From: UBA946 sp031550725
GTDB taxonomy: Bacteria > Bacillota > Clostridia > Oscillospirales > Ruminococcaceae
NCBI GenBank assembly: GCA_031550725.1
Contig: JAVBOH010000009.1
Span: 124,001-188,000 of the forward strand
Direction: 5' to 3'
Length of the DNA: 64,000 nucleotides
Shown one piece after another: positions 9,061-18,495 of this stretch. Below the pieces are notes generated by a model. It was not told the origin of the DNA. It worked only from the letters and a program-made list of their open reading frames with translations, and did no database searches. Made by a program: the position numbers and the translations under genes. Positions within the stretch are counted from its first letter, which is position 1. Each line of letters opens with the position of its first letter.

Positions 9061-10005
9061 TTACTTAACCTTTGCATCTTTCAAAGCAGGAATAAACTGT
9101 GTAATATCCTCTCTCATGCGAATACATTCACGTCTAGCAGCCTTTGCAAAATCCTTTTCATCACATTTTTCTGTCTGATATGCACACATAATAGCTCTGG
9201 ATGAATTTACAATAGCACCAAGCCCATTTGCATCAAAACCCTTAGAAACACCTTCTGCGCCGCCGCCTTGTGCTCCATATCCAGGTACAAGGAAAAAAGT
9301 GTGCGGAAGTTTTATTCTCATTTCAGCAAGCTGTTCAGGATATGTAGCTCCAACAACAGCGCCAACTGCAGAATATCCATAAGCGCCGATATTATCAGCA
9401 CCCCATTTTTCGCACATATCACCCATAGCACCATATACTGTATTTCCATCAGCAAGCTCTCTGTCCTGTAACTCACCGCTTGATTTATTTGAAGTCTTTA
9501 CAAGAACGAAAATACCCTTGTCATTCTTTTTGCAGATATCTGTTAAAGGAGCAATACCATCAGTACCAAGATAACCATTTACAGTCAATCCATCAGCACC
9601 AAAAGCCTCTACTTCTTCACCATCAATCATAGTGCTGCCTAGGTAAGCATTTGTATATGCCTCCATAGTTGCACCAATATCATTTCTCTTTCCATCAACG
9701 ATAACGAACATACCCTTAGACTGTGCATATTCGATTGTCTTATAGAGTGCCTTAACACCATGATAGCCATACATCTCATAATAAGCAGACTGTGGCTTAA
9801 TTGCAGGAACAATGTCATAAATAGCGTCAATAATAGCCTTATTGAACTTCCAAATAGCGTTAGCAGCACCCTTTAAATTTTTACCCTTTTCCTCAAAAGC
9901 TTTTTCCTTTATGAAGTTTGGAATAAAGTCAAGCTTAGGGTCAAGACCTGCCACAGTTGGATTTTTTGTTTCAATAATCTTTGCAATCATTCTGTCAAAA
10001 GACAT
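9061..10005 (-). CDS. pyrF: Orotidine 5'-phosphate decarboxylase, type 2
   Basis: 314 residues, the longer type 2 form of OMP decarboxylase, which converts OMP to UMP. The catalytic charged network is visible as FVIVDGKRNDIG near residue 103, and the C-terminal PGYGAQGG phosphate-binding loop is near residue 245. It lies between pyrC and carA in the pyrimidine operon and shares its PyrR control. Confidence 0.95.
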   Translation of the reverse strand: MSFDRMIAKIIETKNPTVAGLDPKLDFIPNFIKEKAFEEKGKNLKGAANAIWKFNKAIIDAIYDIVPAIKPQSAYYEMYGYHGVKALYKTIEYAQSKGMFVIVDGKRNDIGATMEAYTNAYLGSTMIDGEEVEAFGADGLTVNGYLGTDGIAPLTDICKKNDKGIFVLVKTSNKSSGELQDRELADGNTVYGAMGDMCEKWGADNIGAYGYSAVGAVVGATYPEQLAEMRIKLPHTFFLVPGYGAQGGGAEGVSKGFDANGLGAIVNSSRAIMCAYQTEKCDEKDFAKAARRECIRMREDITQFIPALKDAKVK

Positions 10006-10087
10006 TTCAAAACACTCCTTTTATATAAATTTAACTTAACTAACATGGATATAATACATCGAAAGAAAAAATTCTCACTACATTAAA

Positions 10088-11347
10088 TTACGCTTTATAT
10101 TCATAACGGACAATTCCGTCAGTAATAGTATAGAAATTCTTACCCTTTAGCTTTTCACCCTTGAACACAGTATTTTTTGACTTGCTATGAAGCTTTTCTG
10201 GCTCAACCACCCATTCATAATCAAGGTCAGCAAGAATAAATTCCGCTTTTTCACCCACCGTTATTTCAGGGACATCAATTCCTAAAATCTTTCGTGGATT
10301 AACGGCCATAATCTCAACAATCTTTGAAAGGCTCATTTTCTTTGTATGATAAAGCGTTGTTAAAGTAACCGCAAGTGAGGTTTCAAGTCCGACAACTCCA
10401 TTCGGAGCTTTTAAGAAGTCAGCTTTTTCCTCAGCAGTATGTGGAGCATGGTCAGTAACGATACAATCAATTGTACCATCAATAACAGCATCAAGAACTG
10501 CATTCTTGTCATCCTCTGTTCTTAGCGGAGGGTTCATTCTATAATCTGCATCTTTTGTAAGCAATTTTTCTTCTGTAAGCGTAAAGTAATGAGGGCAAGT
10601 TTCACAAGTAACCTTTTCCCCTCTTGACTTTGCATCACGTATAAAATTAATACTACCTCTTGTTGAAACATGACATATATGAATTCGTGCATCACATGAG
10701 TTTGCAAGAGCAATTTCTCTAGCTGTAACACTATCCTCTGACGCTCTGTCCATACCCTTAACGCCAAGCTTTTCGGATATCTTACCCTTATTAATTATAC
10801 CACCATCAATAATACTCATATCTTCACAATGAGATGCAATAAGCATGCCATTTTCATTTGTCAATTCTAAAGCGGTTCTCATAAGTTCTGCATTTTCAAT
10901 AGGACGTCCATCATCAGATATAATTTTAACACCAAGAGTTGAATAATCATAAAGCTTTTTGCCGTCCATGCGTTCAGTGATACAACCTGCAGGATAAACC
11001 TTAACACCAGTCCCCTCTGCTTTAGCAAGAATATGATTTACAACACCTGCATTATCAATCGGAGGAATGGTATTCGGCATACAAACAACACCTGTGACCC
11101 CCCCTGCTAGTGCAGCCTCACAACCAGTAAGAACATCCTCTTTATGAGTTAATCCAGGGTCACGGAAATGAACGTGCATATCAAAAAGCCCTGTAATTGC
11201 TGTAAGCTTTCCATTACCATCAATAATACGCTCTGCATTTTCATTAAGTTCAGATCCAATTTTTTCAATGAAACCATCAACAATATAAATATCATTAAGT
11301 GTGGCATCATCAATTATTTTAACATTTTTAATAAGTAAGCTGTTCAA
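10088..11347 (-). CDS. pyrC: Dihydroorotase, class I
   Basis: 419 residues of the amidohydrolase fold. The metal-binding HVHFRDPG motif is near residue 58, later metal ligands lie in ASHCED and HICHVSTRGS, and the catalytic Asp is in VTDHAPHT near residue 298. It cyclises carbamoyl aspartate to dihydroorotate. The start codon is TTG, with GGAGTG 5 bases upstream, 4 bases after pyrR. Genes for aspartate transcarbamoylase, dihydroorotate dehydrogenase and orotate phosphoribosyltransferase are not in this window. Confidence 0.95.
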   Translation of the reverse strand: MNSLLIKNVKIIDDATLNDIYIVDGFIEKIGSELNENAERIIDGNGKLTAITGLFDMHVHFRDPGLTHKEDVLTGCEAALAGGVTGVVCMPNTIPPIDNAGVVNHILAKAEGTGVKVYPAGCITERMDGKKLYDYSTLGVKIISDDGRPIENAELMRTALELTNENGMLIASHCEDMSIIDGGIINKGKISEKLGVKGMDRASEDSVTAREIALANSCDARIHICHVSTRGSINFIRDAKSRGEKVTCETCPHYFTLTEEKLLTKDADYRMNPPLRTEDDKNAVLDAVIDGTIDCIVTDHAPHTAEEKADFLKAPNGVVGLETSLAVTLTTLYHTKKMSLSKIVEIMAVNPRKILGIDVPEITVGEKAEFILADLDYEWVVEPEKLHSKSKNTVFKGEKLKGKNFYTITDGIVRYEYKA

Positions 11348-11351
11348 AAAA

Positions 11352-11909
11352 TCACTCCATTATAATAACCATATCACATTCATCAATTTCATTCATCATA
11401 ACTTTTACCTTTTCATCCCTTGATGTCGGAACATTTTTACCAACATAATCAGGCCTGATAGGAAGTTCCCTATGCCCTCTGTCAACAAGCACAGCAAGCT
11501 GAATACTTTGAGGTCTGCCTTTTGTCATAATAGCGTCAATGGCTGCTCTTGTACTTCTTCCAGTGAAAAGAACATCATCAACAAGCACAACCCGCTTATT
11601 CTCAATATCAAACGAAATATCAGTTTTATCGCAGTCATTAACACCCTTTTTGTCATCTCTGTATGCAGTAATATCAAGAACACCAACTTCTAGGATAACA
11701 TTTTCAATTTCAGAAAGCTTATCAGCAATCCTCTTTGCAATATGCACACCTCGTGAAAGAATACCAATCAAACAAAGCTGTTCTGCACCTTTGTTGCGTT
11801 CCAAAATTTCATATGAAATTCTCATAATTGCTCTGTTTAAGGTGTTTTCATCCATAATAACAGCTTTTTGCCTTTCGCAAAAATTTTGTTTTATGTTAGA
11901 TTTCTCCAT
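11352..11909 (-). CDS. pyrR: PyrR, pyrimidine operon attenuation regulator
   Basis: 185 residues from the ATG at 11909; the longer open frame upstream crosses the attenuator terminator and is not translated as part of the protein. AAGGTGGG lies 7 bases before this ATG. The PRPP-binding motif VVLVDDVLFTGRSTRAA identifies a phosphoribosyltransferase fold. PyrR binds the leader RNA in the presence of UMP and lets the terminator form; many homologues also have weak uracil phosphoribosyltransferase activity. Its own binding loop and terminator lie just upstream. Confidence 0.93.
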   Translation of the reverse strand: MEKSNIKQNFCERQKAVIMDENTLNRAIMRISYEILERNKGAEQLCLIGILSRGVHIAKRIADKLSEIENVILEVGVLDITAYRDDKKGVNDCDKTDISFDIENKRVVLVDDVLFTGRSTRAAIDAIMTKGRPQSIQLAVLVDRGHRELPIRPDYVGKNVPTSRDEKVKVMMNEIDECDMVIIME

Positions 11910-11930
11910 ACCAAACCCACCTTCCAAACG

Positions 11931-12075
11931 CAAAAATACCTGTCCGTAAAAAAACAGACAGGTATAATAAACCAACATATTTATATAGCTATAACACAAA
12001 AAGTGTCAGCTATTCCATATAATTAAAGCCTACTAATGACTGCCTTGTCAATCTCTCGGACTAACTTAAAGGTTG
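11931..12075 (-). promoter_or_regulatory. PyrR-responsive attenuator leader
   Basis: The pyr operon leader RNA. A PyrR binding loop matching the ARUCCnGnGAG consensus reads AGTCCGAGAGATTGACAAGG on the minus strand (12043-12062). Downstream, ACCTGTC pairs with GACAGGT (11938-11963) followed by ATTTTT, which is the terminator. Promoter, binding loop, terminator and pyrR occur in the order known for PyrR-controlled operons in Firmicutes. I inferred the switch from this order; an antiterminator pairing was not folded. Confidence 0.85.
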
Positions 12076-12089
12076 TCTACTAGAAAAGA

Positions 12090-12118
12090 ATTATACCACA
12101 TATTACACAATATGTCAA
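12090..12118 (-). promoter_or_regulatory. Promoter of the pyrimidine operon
   Basis: Minus-strand TTGACA (12113-12118), a 17-base spacer and TATAAT (12090-12095), both perfect. The transcript would begin about 20 bases before the PyrR binding loop. Confidence 0.85.
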
Positions 12119-12148
12119 CAGTAATTTTGACATTTTACGCATATTTTT

Positions 12149-13123
12149 TCATTTATTAACATTATCATAATTTTCACAATCTTCAACAATACTTTCGTAT
12201 TCTTCATCACACATTTTTTTTCTTTTAAGACTGTCAGGTATTTTAATTCTATTGGATAATGACTTTTTTACCTTTTCAAATGAATCCTGATAACTAACAG
12301 AACGCATATTAGGGAATGACTTCATCCATCGTTCAGCAGTGGCGTCATTATAGTTCATGAGTTTTTCAAGTTTTTCCTTTAACTCCTGCTTTGAATTATC
12401 ATATTTCTCCTTAAATTCAACCTTAGAGTTATCATACTTCTCTTTAAGTTCATTAGCTTTTGTATCAGCAACAAGAGCTATTTTATCATATTTCTCCTTA
12501 ATTTCAAGTGTTTCATGAGAAATATTTTCACCGATTTTAACAGAGCTTTTCAGCATAAGCTTAGTAATTTCATCAATCTGCTTAAGTCTTGCATTAAGCT
12601 TATTAACAGCAGTCATAGAGCCGATAACATCAATTACAATCAATACAGACATCACGATAATTATTAGCATACCAAGCTTTAATGGTAGCCAGTCAACATA
12701 TATTTCAACCAATGGATGAACAACCTTAACAACTAAAACACATCCAAGTCCCCAAAGCACAGAAATTTTCAAGCATATATAACCCTTGATATTAAATTTT
12801 TCATGTGAATAGTCCCACCATCTGTTATTAAACAGCTTTTCCATACCAATACCGACAGCAAATTCAAATGTTGTACAAATTATCATTGATGTTAAAAAAA
12901 GCGGAATAAATGTATCTTCAATCGGACGCAAAAAAATAACAACCATTAAAACGCCAAAACCATATATCGGACATAAAGGTCCATTCAAGAAACCACGATT
13001 TTGATATTGACCTGTTTCAAGCGTTAATGTACAAACTTCAATTCCCCATCCGATAACTGCCCAAAAAACAAACATATGAAACATCTGATACACACTGTAT
13101 CCAAAGAAAGGAATTACTTCCAC
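12149..13123 (-). CDS. Putative ABC-transporter type IV (CmpB-like) membrane protein
   Basis: 324 residues. The N-terminal 170 residues hold about five membrane segments with the family marks GWGIEV, RGFLNGPLCPIYGFG and WWDYS, which place it in the PF06541 family of predicted membrane proteins. The C-terminal part is a long charged helix with a near-repeat, KEKYDNSK, copied two to three times around residues 218-245 (likely coiled coil), ending in a basic and acidic cytoplasmic tail. Function is not established; the transporter name is only the family label. It stands alone between the pyr operon promoter and the M18 aminopeptidase terminator. Confidence 0.75.
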   Translation of the reverse strand: MEVIPFFGYSVYQMFHMFVFWAVIGWGIEVCTLTLETGQYQNRGFLNGPLCPIYGFGVLMVVIFLRPIEDTFIPLFLTSMIICTTFEFAVGIGMEKLFNNRWWDYSHEKFNIKGYICLKISVLWGLGCVLVVKVVHPLVEIYVDWLPLKLGMLIIIVMSVLIVIDVIGSMTAVNKLNARLKQIDEITKLMLKSSVKIGENISHETLEIKEKYDKIALVADTKANELKEKYDNSKVEFKEKYDNSKQELKEKLEKLMNYNDATAERWMKSFPNMRSVSYQDSFEKVKKSLSNRIKIPDSLKRKKMCDEEYESIVEDCENYDNVNK

Positions 13124-13208
13124 ATTTAAACCTCCTCAAAAGAAAAGCATACTATACAATAAATAATATTATACCATAACAAATTAAAAAGTCAATACTT
13201 TTTGTCAA

Positions 13209-13233
13209 AAAAGCACGCTAAAAATAGCGTGCT
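13209..13233 (-). terminator. Rho-independent terminator after the M18 aminopeptidase
   Basis: A perfect 9-base stem, AGCACGCTA with TAGCGTGCT, followed on the minus strand by TTTTTTG. It ends the housekeeping cluster that runs leftward from the DUF951 gene. Confidence 0.9.
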
Positions 13234-13242
13234 AATACAATT

Positions 13243-14646
13243 TTATTCATCAAGGAACGCTAAAAAAGCCTTATAAGCCATATAAACGTCATTTTTTGCA
13301 ACAATTTCATATGGTGCATGCATAGAAATAACAGGTACACCAACATCAATAACGTCCATATTTAAATTAGCAATATAAGCAGCAACAGTTCCGCCGCCGC
13401 CAAGGTCAACCTTACCAAGCTCACCAGTCTGCCATATAACATTGTTGTCATCAAGCATTTTACGAACTCTGCCAACAAATTCAGCAGATGCATCTGAAGT
13501 ACCAGACTTTCCTCTAGCACCTGTAAACTTAGTTACACATACACCATAATTAAGGAAAGCAGCATTTTTCTTTTCAAGTACATCAGGGAAAGTTGGGTCC
13601 ATAGCTGCGTTAACATCAGCAGATAGGCATTCGCTGTTTGAAATAACAGTACGTCCGTTTGAGCCAAGCTGTTCGGCAATATCATAAAGGAAATACTTCA
13701 GATAGCTTGATGCAAGACCTGTATTGCCGTCACTACCAGTTTCCTCTTTGTCAGCAAGACATACAACAGCAGTCTTATTAATATTTTTACAATCCAAAAG
13801 TGCCTTGAAAGCAGTATATGCACATACTCTGTCATCATGACCGTATGCACCAACCATACTTCTGTCAAAACCAATATCCTTAGCTTTAAAAGCAGGGACG
13901 ATTTCAAGTTCAGCAGAAAGAAAATCTTCTTCAATAATTCCATACTTTTCATTAAGTTCAGACATAATATTAAGCTTAACCTTATCGCTAATTTCATCAT
14001 CTTTAAAAGGCATTGAGCCAACGATTATATTAAGCTCCTCACCTTTAATACCCTCACTTAAAGTACGTTTAACCTGATCCTGCGCAAGATGCGGCAGCAA
14101 ATCACTTATACAAAATACTGGGTCACTGTCATTCTCGCCAATATTAACACTGATAACTTCACCGTCTTTTTTTACAATAACACCATGAAGTGCAAGCGGA
14201 ATAGCAGTCCACTGATATTTTTTTATACCGCCATAGTAATGTGTCTTAAACAAAGCCAGTTCATCAGCCTCATAAAGAGGGTTTTGTTTCAAATCAATAC
14301 GTGGTGAATCAATATGTGCAGCAGCAAGATGTACACCATTTTCAATTGGCTCACTGCCAATAATGGCAAGTATAACAGCTTTACCCCTGTTGTTATAGTA
14401 AATCTTATCTCCAGCCTTTAATTCAGTACCTTTTTTATATTCTGTAAAGCCATTAGCCTTTGCAGCTTTGATTACTTCAATAACAGCTTCACGTTCAGTT
14501 TTTGCATTATCAAGAAAGCTTTTATAATCGTCGCAGAACGAAAAACCTGTCTTAATATCTTCATCAGACATAACAAGTCCTGTATGTTTTTTCTTATAAA
14601 AAAGTTTTTCCTGAAGTAATTTAGCCTCGGATTTTTCATTTGACAT
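13243..14646 (-). CDS. M18 family aminopeptidase
   Basis: 467 residues from the ATG at 14646, chosen because AAAGGATGG lies 8 bases upstream; an ATG 12 bases further upstream has no such spacing. The zinc-binding HIDSPR motif (HLAAAHIDSPRID), the GAYGHDDRVCA segment, DKEETGSDG and a C-terminal SMHAPYE histidine ligand fit M18 aspartyl aminopeptidases, dodecameric cytosolic enzymes that trim N-terminal residues from peptides. It is probably co-transcribed with the lytic transglycosylase gene 21 bases upstream. Confidence 0.9.
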   Translation of the reverse strand: MSNEKSEAKLLQEKLFYKKKHTGLVMSDEDIKTGFSFCDDYKSFLDNAKTEREAVIEVIKAAKANGFTEYKKGTELKAGDKIYYNNRGKAVILAIIGSEPIENGVHLAAAHIDSPRIDLKQNPLYEADELALFKTHYYGGIKKYQWTAIPLALHGVIVKKDGEVISVNIGENDSDPVFCISDLLPHLAQDQVKRTLSEGIKGEELNIIVGSMPFKDDEISDKVKLNIMSELNEKYGIIEEDFLSAELEIVPAFKAKDIGFDRSMVGAYGHDDRVCAYTAFKALLDCKNINKTAVVCLADKEETGSDGNTGLASSYLKYFLYDIAEQLGSNGRTVISNSECLSADVNAAMDPTFPDVLEKKNAAFLNYGVCVTKFTGARGKSGTSDASAEFVGRVRKMLDDNNVIWQTGELGKVDLGGGGTVAAYIANLNMDVIDVGVPVISMHAPYEIVAKNDVYMAYKAFLAFLDE

Positions 14647-14667
14647 TATAAAAACCATCCTTTAAAT

Positions 14668-15225
14668 TTAATCATAAAGATTACAATAACCTTTATATGA
14701 AGTCATAACTTTATTAACATAATGCTCTGTTGCACTTGATGGATATTCATTTAAAGTATTACCATCATCACTATATCGCTTATCACTAAGCCAGTTATTA
14801 ACATTTCCCCTGCCTGTATGATAAGCGGCAATTGCAGTTTCATAGTCACCGTATTCCTCGTACAAAAGCATGATAAGGTATGTCCCATATTTAATATTAC
14901 ATTCAGGGTCATACATATCATCATACGAAATATTGCTATCATCACTCATGCGAAATTTAACCCAGTCGAAAGTATCTTCCATCAACTGCATAAGACCTCT
15001 AGCGCCAACATTTGATTCTGCATCAGCATTAAATCCACTTTCAGTCTTAATTATAGCATAAATCAAATACTTATCCATGTCGTTTTTCGATGAATAAACT
15101 TCAACATATTCACTATAATTTGTTGGATAGAAAAACTTCTTATTAAGATCGTCAAGATTTACAAAAACAAAAATAAATATACCAATAATAATAAGCAGTA
15201 AAAATCCGCTTAACTTTCTGAGCAT
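14668..15225 (-). CDS. Membrane-anchored lytic transglycosylase, SLT family (GH23)
   Basis: 185 residues. One N-terminal membrane segment (residues 8-25) anchors a small soluble-lytic-transglycosylase domain: catalytic Glu in IIKTESGFN (near 63), the GARGLMQLM motif, and the AYHTGRGNVNNWL motif, in which His replaces the more usual Asn of AYNxG. It cleaves peptidoglycan glycan strands to give 1,6-anhydro ends, outside the membrane. GGAGT lies 7 bases before the ATG. The gene overlaps coaE by 16 bases, an arrangement seen in other Clostridia. Confidence 0.9.
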   Translation of the reverse strand: MLRKLSGFLLLIIIGIFIFVFVNLDDLNKKFFYPTNYSEYVEVYSSKNDMDKYLIYAIIKTESGFNADAESNVGARGLMQLMEDTFDWVKFRMSDDSNISYDDMYDPECNIKYGTYLIMLLYEEYGDYETAIAAYHTGRGNVNNWLSDKRYSDDGNTLNEYPSSATEHYVNKVMTSYKGYCNLYD

Positions 15226-15842
15226 TCAAAATACTCCTTAACTTTGTCAGACACCTCCTGAGCCTTTTCTTTCAAAGCCTCAATAGTCTTGTTATTTTTA
15301 ATAATATAATCAGAGTGATTAACAAAAAAATGTTCGGTATGCTGAGATGATATACGCTTTTTAACTTGCTCCAAGGAGAGATTATCACGCTCAACTAAGC
15401 GTCCAATTCTATTTTTTTCGGTGGCTGTAACACTGATAATTAGCTTGCAAAAGTCATCTGCTCTGCTTTCAAACAATGTAGGAGCATCCAATAACACATA
15501 TTTTTTACCGTTATCAGCCATTTTATTTATCTGCTGTAAAATTTCATATGTTATGTACGGATAACATATCCCATTAAGCTGCTTTAACTGTTCCTCATTT
15601 GAGAAAACAGCCATACCAAGCTTTTTACGGTTAAGCTCACCATCTTCAGTAAGGTATTCTCTGCCAAACCATTCAATAACTTCATTCAGGCATGGTGATC
15701 CCTTAACCATAAGCTGTCTAGCTATTAGGTCTGCATTGATCACTTCAAAGCCATTGTCTTTAAACACCTGACAAACAGTAGTCTTGCCTGCCCCACTTTG
15801 TCCAGTAAGTCCAACGACAGCTATGTTAGCTATTTCGCTCAA
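15210..15842 (-). CDS. coaE: Dephospho-CoA kinase
   Basis: 210 residues, normal length. P-loop GLTGQSGAGKTT at residues 11-22 and the CoaE-typical NADLIARQ and YVLLDAPTLFES segments are present. It carries out the last step of coenzyme A synthesis. The start is TTG, overlapping the upstream stop by 4 bases, with GAGGTGATT about 5-10 bases before it. Confidence 0.93.
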   Translation of the reverse strand: MSEIANIAVVGLTGQSGAGKTTVCQVFKDNGFEVINADLIARQLMVKGSPCLNEVIEWFGREYLTEDGELNRKKLGMAVFSNEEQLKQLNGICYPYITYEILQQINKMADNGKKYVLLDAPTLFESRADDFCKLIISVTATEKNRIGRLVERDNLSLEQVKKRISSQHTEHFFVNHSDYIIKNNKTIEALKEKAQEVSDKVKEYFECSES

Positions 15843-16864
15843 AATTGAATCACCTCAAATCCTGCTGCTCTTAGTAATCGGTTATAAACTGCAAGTCCCA
15901 CTCCATCTATGGAAGGACATCTTACATAAATTTGTTTAGCATTAATTTCGTCAAATTTTCGCAAAACATCAAAAAGCTGTGCAGCCTGTTCCTTTGATGA
16001 TCCGCCATATGTCATGAAATTTTCAAACGGATAAACGTCTTTATCATAATCAAAAATCATCGCATATGTACCCATGCTGTTATGTTTTTCGACAAAGTCA
16101 TTAAAGTTTTCCAAACTGGAATTTATAATAGTTACATTAGCTTTTGGGGAATAATGCTTGTACTTCATCCCAGGTGAAAGCACCTTTTCTTCGGATGGAG
16201 TTTCCTCTGTTATCCCTTTATCACAGTAAACCACTATGCCCATGTTTTCAAAATCCTCAACCGTAATAAACCCTGGTCGAAGCAAACGTATACCATCATT
16301 TTCAAATGAAATAACTGTACTTTCAACACCAACAGGACAAACACCACCATCGACAATAGCAGGAACTCGTCCATTCATATCATTAAAAACATGAATAGCA
16401 GAAGTCGGACTTGGACTACCTGAAAGATTAGCAGACGGTGCAGCCAAAGGCTTTCCTGACAGCTTAATCAACTCACGAGCAGTCTTATGATAAGGTATTC
16501 TTATCCCGACAGTGTCCAGCTCTCCACTAGTAATTGATGGAATAACATCACGCTTTTTCATTACCATAGTAAGCGGTCCTGGGCAAAATTCATCTGCAAG
16601 TTTATATGCAAGTGCAGGAATTTCTGAAACATACTTCTCTATTTCCGAAACATCGGATATATGCACAATAAGAGGGTTGTCCGATGGACGACCTTTTGCC
16701 TTGAATATTTTAGCAACAGCTTCCACATTAGTGGCATCAGCAGCAAGACCATAAACAGTTTCGGTTGGAATACCAACTACTTCTCCAGCAGAAAGCAATC
16801 CTGCCGCATAAATTAAATCATCCTTATTAGATGACAACATCTTTGTTTTATACGTATTAATCAT
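15839..16864 (-). CDS. L-threonylcarbamoyladenylate synthase (Sua5/YwlC type)
   Basis: 341 residues, the long Sua5 form. It has the YrdC-like domain with GIPTETVYGLAADA and the KGRPSDNPLIVHI signature near residue 55, then the C-terminal Sua5 domain (from about residue 225, after the SPGMKYKHYSPKA linker). It makes threonylcarbamoyl-AMP for the t6A37 modification of tRNAs decoding ANN codons. It is placed between coaE and prfA, forming a run of translation and housekeeping genes. Confidence 0.94.
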   Translation of the reverse strand: MINTYKTKMLSSNKDDLIYAAGLLSAGEVVGIPTETVYGLAADATNVEAVAKIFKAKGRPSDNPLIVHISDVSEIEKYVSEIPALAYKLADEFCPGPLTMVMKKRDVIPSITSGELDTVGIRIPYHKTARELIKLSGKPLAAPSANLSGSPSPTSAIHVFNDMNGRVPAIVDGGVCPVGVESTVISFENDGIRLLRPGFITVEDFENMGIVVYCDKGITEETPSEEKVLSPGMKYKHYSPKANVTIINSSLENFNDFVEKHNSMGTYAMIFDYDKDVYPFENFMTYGGSSKEQAAQLFDVLRKFDEINAKQIYVRCPSIDGVGLAVYNRLLRAAGFEVIQF

Positions 16865-16881
16865 CCTTTTGCAATAAAAAA

Positions 16882-17961
16882 TTACTGTTCATCTACTTGT
16901 TCAGATAGCTTTGCTGCCTGATCAGCAGTAGCCAAGGCATCGATAACTTCATCAAGATTACCATTTAATATATATTCAAGACGATATATAGTAAGACCAA
17001 TTCTATGGTCAGTCAGTCTGCTTTCTGGGAAATTATAAGTTCTTATACGCTCAGAACGATTACCTGTACCAACCTGAGATTTTCTTTCGGAAGCGATTTT
17101 ATCATTCTGCTCCTGCAATAAAGCGTCATATAGGCGTGAACGCAGAATTTTCATAGCCTTGTCTTTATTTTTATGCTGACTTCTTTCATCTTGACATTCA
17201 ACAACAACACCTGTCGGAATATGAGTAATACGTACAGCAGATTCAGTCTTGTTAATATGCTGACCACCTGCACCAGATGCTCTGAATACGTCAATTTTCA
17301 GTTCAGTAGGGTTAATTTCAAGCTCAACATCATCTGTTTCAGGAAGAACAGCAACAGTAACAGTAGATGTATGAACACGCCCCTGTGATTCAGTTTCAGG
17401 GACACGCTGAACACGATGCACACCACTTTCATACTTTAAACGTGAATATGCACCCTCACCACTTACTAAAAAACTTATTTCCTTTAAACCGCCAAGTTCA
17501 GTTTCATTTATGTTAAGCACTTCAATTTTCCAACGCTTAGCCTCACCAAACATCGTATACATACGATACAAAGAGTTAGCAAATAAAGATGCCTCCTCAC
17601 CACCTGCACCACCACGAATTTCGATAATAACATTTTTATCGTCATTAGGATCTTTAGGTAAAAGCAAAATTTTAAGTTCATCACTTAAAACATCAATTTT
17701 CTCCTTATTTTCATCATATTCAAGCTGTGCAAGTTCTTTCATTTCTTTATCAAGACCGCTTTCTGAGAGCATATCCTTAGCGTCCTCAAAATTCTTCACA
17801 GCAGTACAATATTCCCTGTATTTCTCAACAACAGGAGTAAGCATCTTATATTCTTTCATAAGAGCAGTATATTTTTTATTATCGTTAATAACCTCTATAT
17901 CGGTCAGCATTTCGCTGATTTCTTCGTATTTATCCTCTGTTAGCTTAAGTTTTTCAAACAT
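16882..17961 (-). CDS. prfA: Peptide chain release factor 1
   Basis: 359 residues, normal RF1 length. The catalytic GGQ loop is in RASGAGGQHINKTESAVR (near residue 233) and the codon-recognition tripeptide PxT is PET in VQRVPETESQGR. It terminates translation at UAA and UAG. GAGGAG lies before the ATG. No prmC methylase gene is adjacent, unlike in many Firmicutes. Confidence 0.95.
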   Translation of the reverse strand: MFEKLKLTEDKYEEISEMLTDIEVINDNKKYTALMKEYKMLTPVVEKYREYCTAVKNFEDAKDMLSESGLDKEMKELAQLEYDENKEKIDVLSDELKILLLPKDPNDDKNVIIEIRGGAGGEEASLFANSLYRMYTMFGEAKRWKIEVLNINETELGGLKEISFLVSGEGAYSRLKYESGVHRVQRVPETESQGRVHTSTVTVAVLPETDDVELEINPTELKIDVFRASGAGGQHINKTESAVRITHIPTGVVVECQDERSQHKNKDKAMKILRSRLYDALLQEQNDKIASERKSQVGTGNRSERIRTYNFPESRLTDHRIGLTIYRLEYILNGNLDEVIDALATADQAAKLSEQVDEQ

Positions 17962-18013
17962 TTTATTAATCTCCTCATTTTTATATTATATAATCCACAT
18001 AACATAAAAACAG

Positions 18014-18211
18014 CTATAAATGAGCATCATCAGCTTGATTAATCACTGATTTGATATTTTTTTCAATTTTATTTCTTGCAATCATAAATTCATGACCACA
18101 GCCATCACATCTTAACTTAAAATCCATACCAACTCTAAGTACAAACATTTTTTTACTTCCGCATGGGTGTTGTTTTTTCATGATAAGTATATCATTCGGA
18201 TTTATATTCAT
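18014..18211 (-). CDS. DUF951 small protein
   Basis: 65 residues. The family pattern is visible: KKQHPCGSKKMFVLRVGMDFKL, then CDGCGHEFM, giving three cysteines (one in PCG and two in CDGC) that may bind a metal, followed by IARNKIEKNIK. The function of DUF951 (YyzM-like) is unknown; it is often near housekeeping genes. First gene of the leftward prfA cluster. Confidence 0.85.
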   Translation of the reverse strand: MNINPNDILIMKKQHPCGSKKMFVLRVGMDFKLRCDGCGHEFMIARNKIEKNIKSVINQADDAHL

Positions 18212-18495
18212 AAAAATTATCCATACTTCAAAATGAAGTAAAACCCCTAATTCTTTATATTTAACATTATCTAAGCTATTATATTTAATGATACTTTGAT
18301 ATTATATCATTATTTGCTATCAAAAGGCAATTATTTTCTGTAATATTTAAAGTTTTTTAAAACAAAATAGTATAAACGCACAAATGCATAACATTTTTTT
18401 GCACATATCGTGTTACTATATTTTCCAGTGAAATTAATTCATACTGAACAAATAAGCATAAGTTCCAAAAGCTCAAATGAAAGGATATAAATACC

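Noticed and set aside
12000..12090. A small gene upstream of pyrR
   Set aside because: The stretch is explained by the PyrR loop and leader; no ribosome site with a supported frame.
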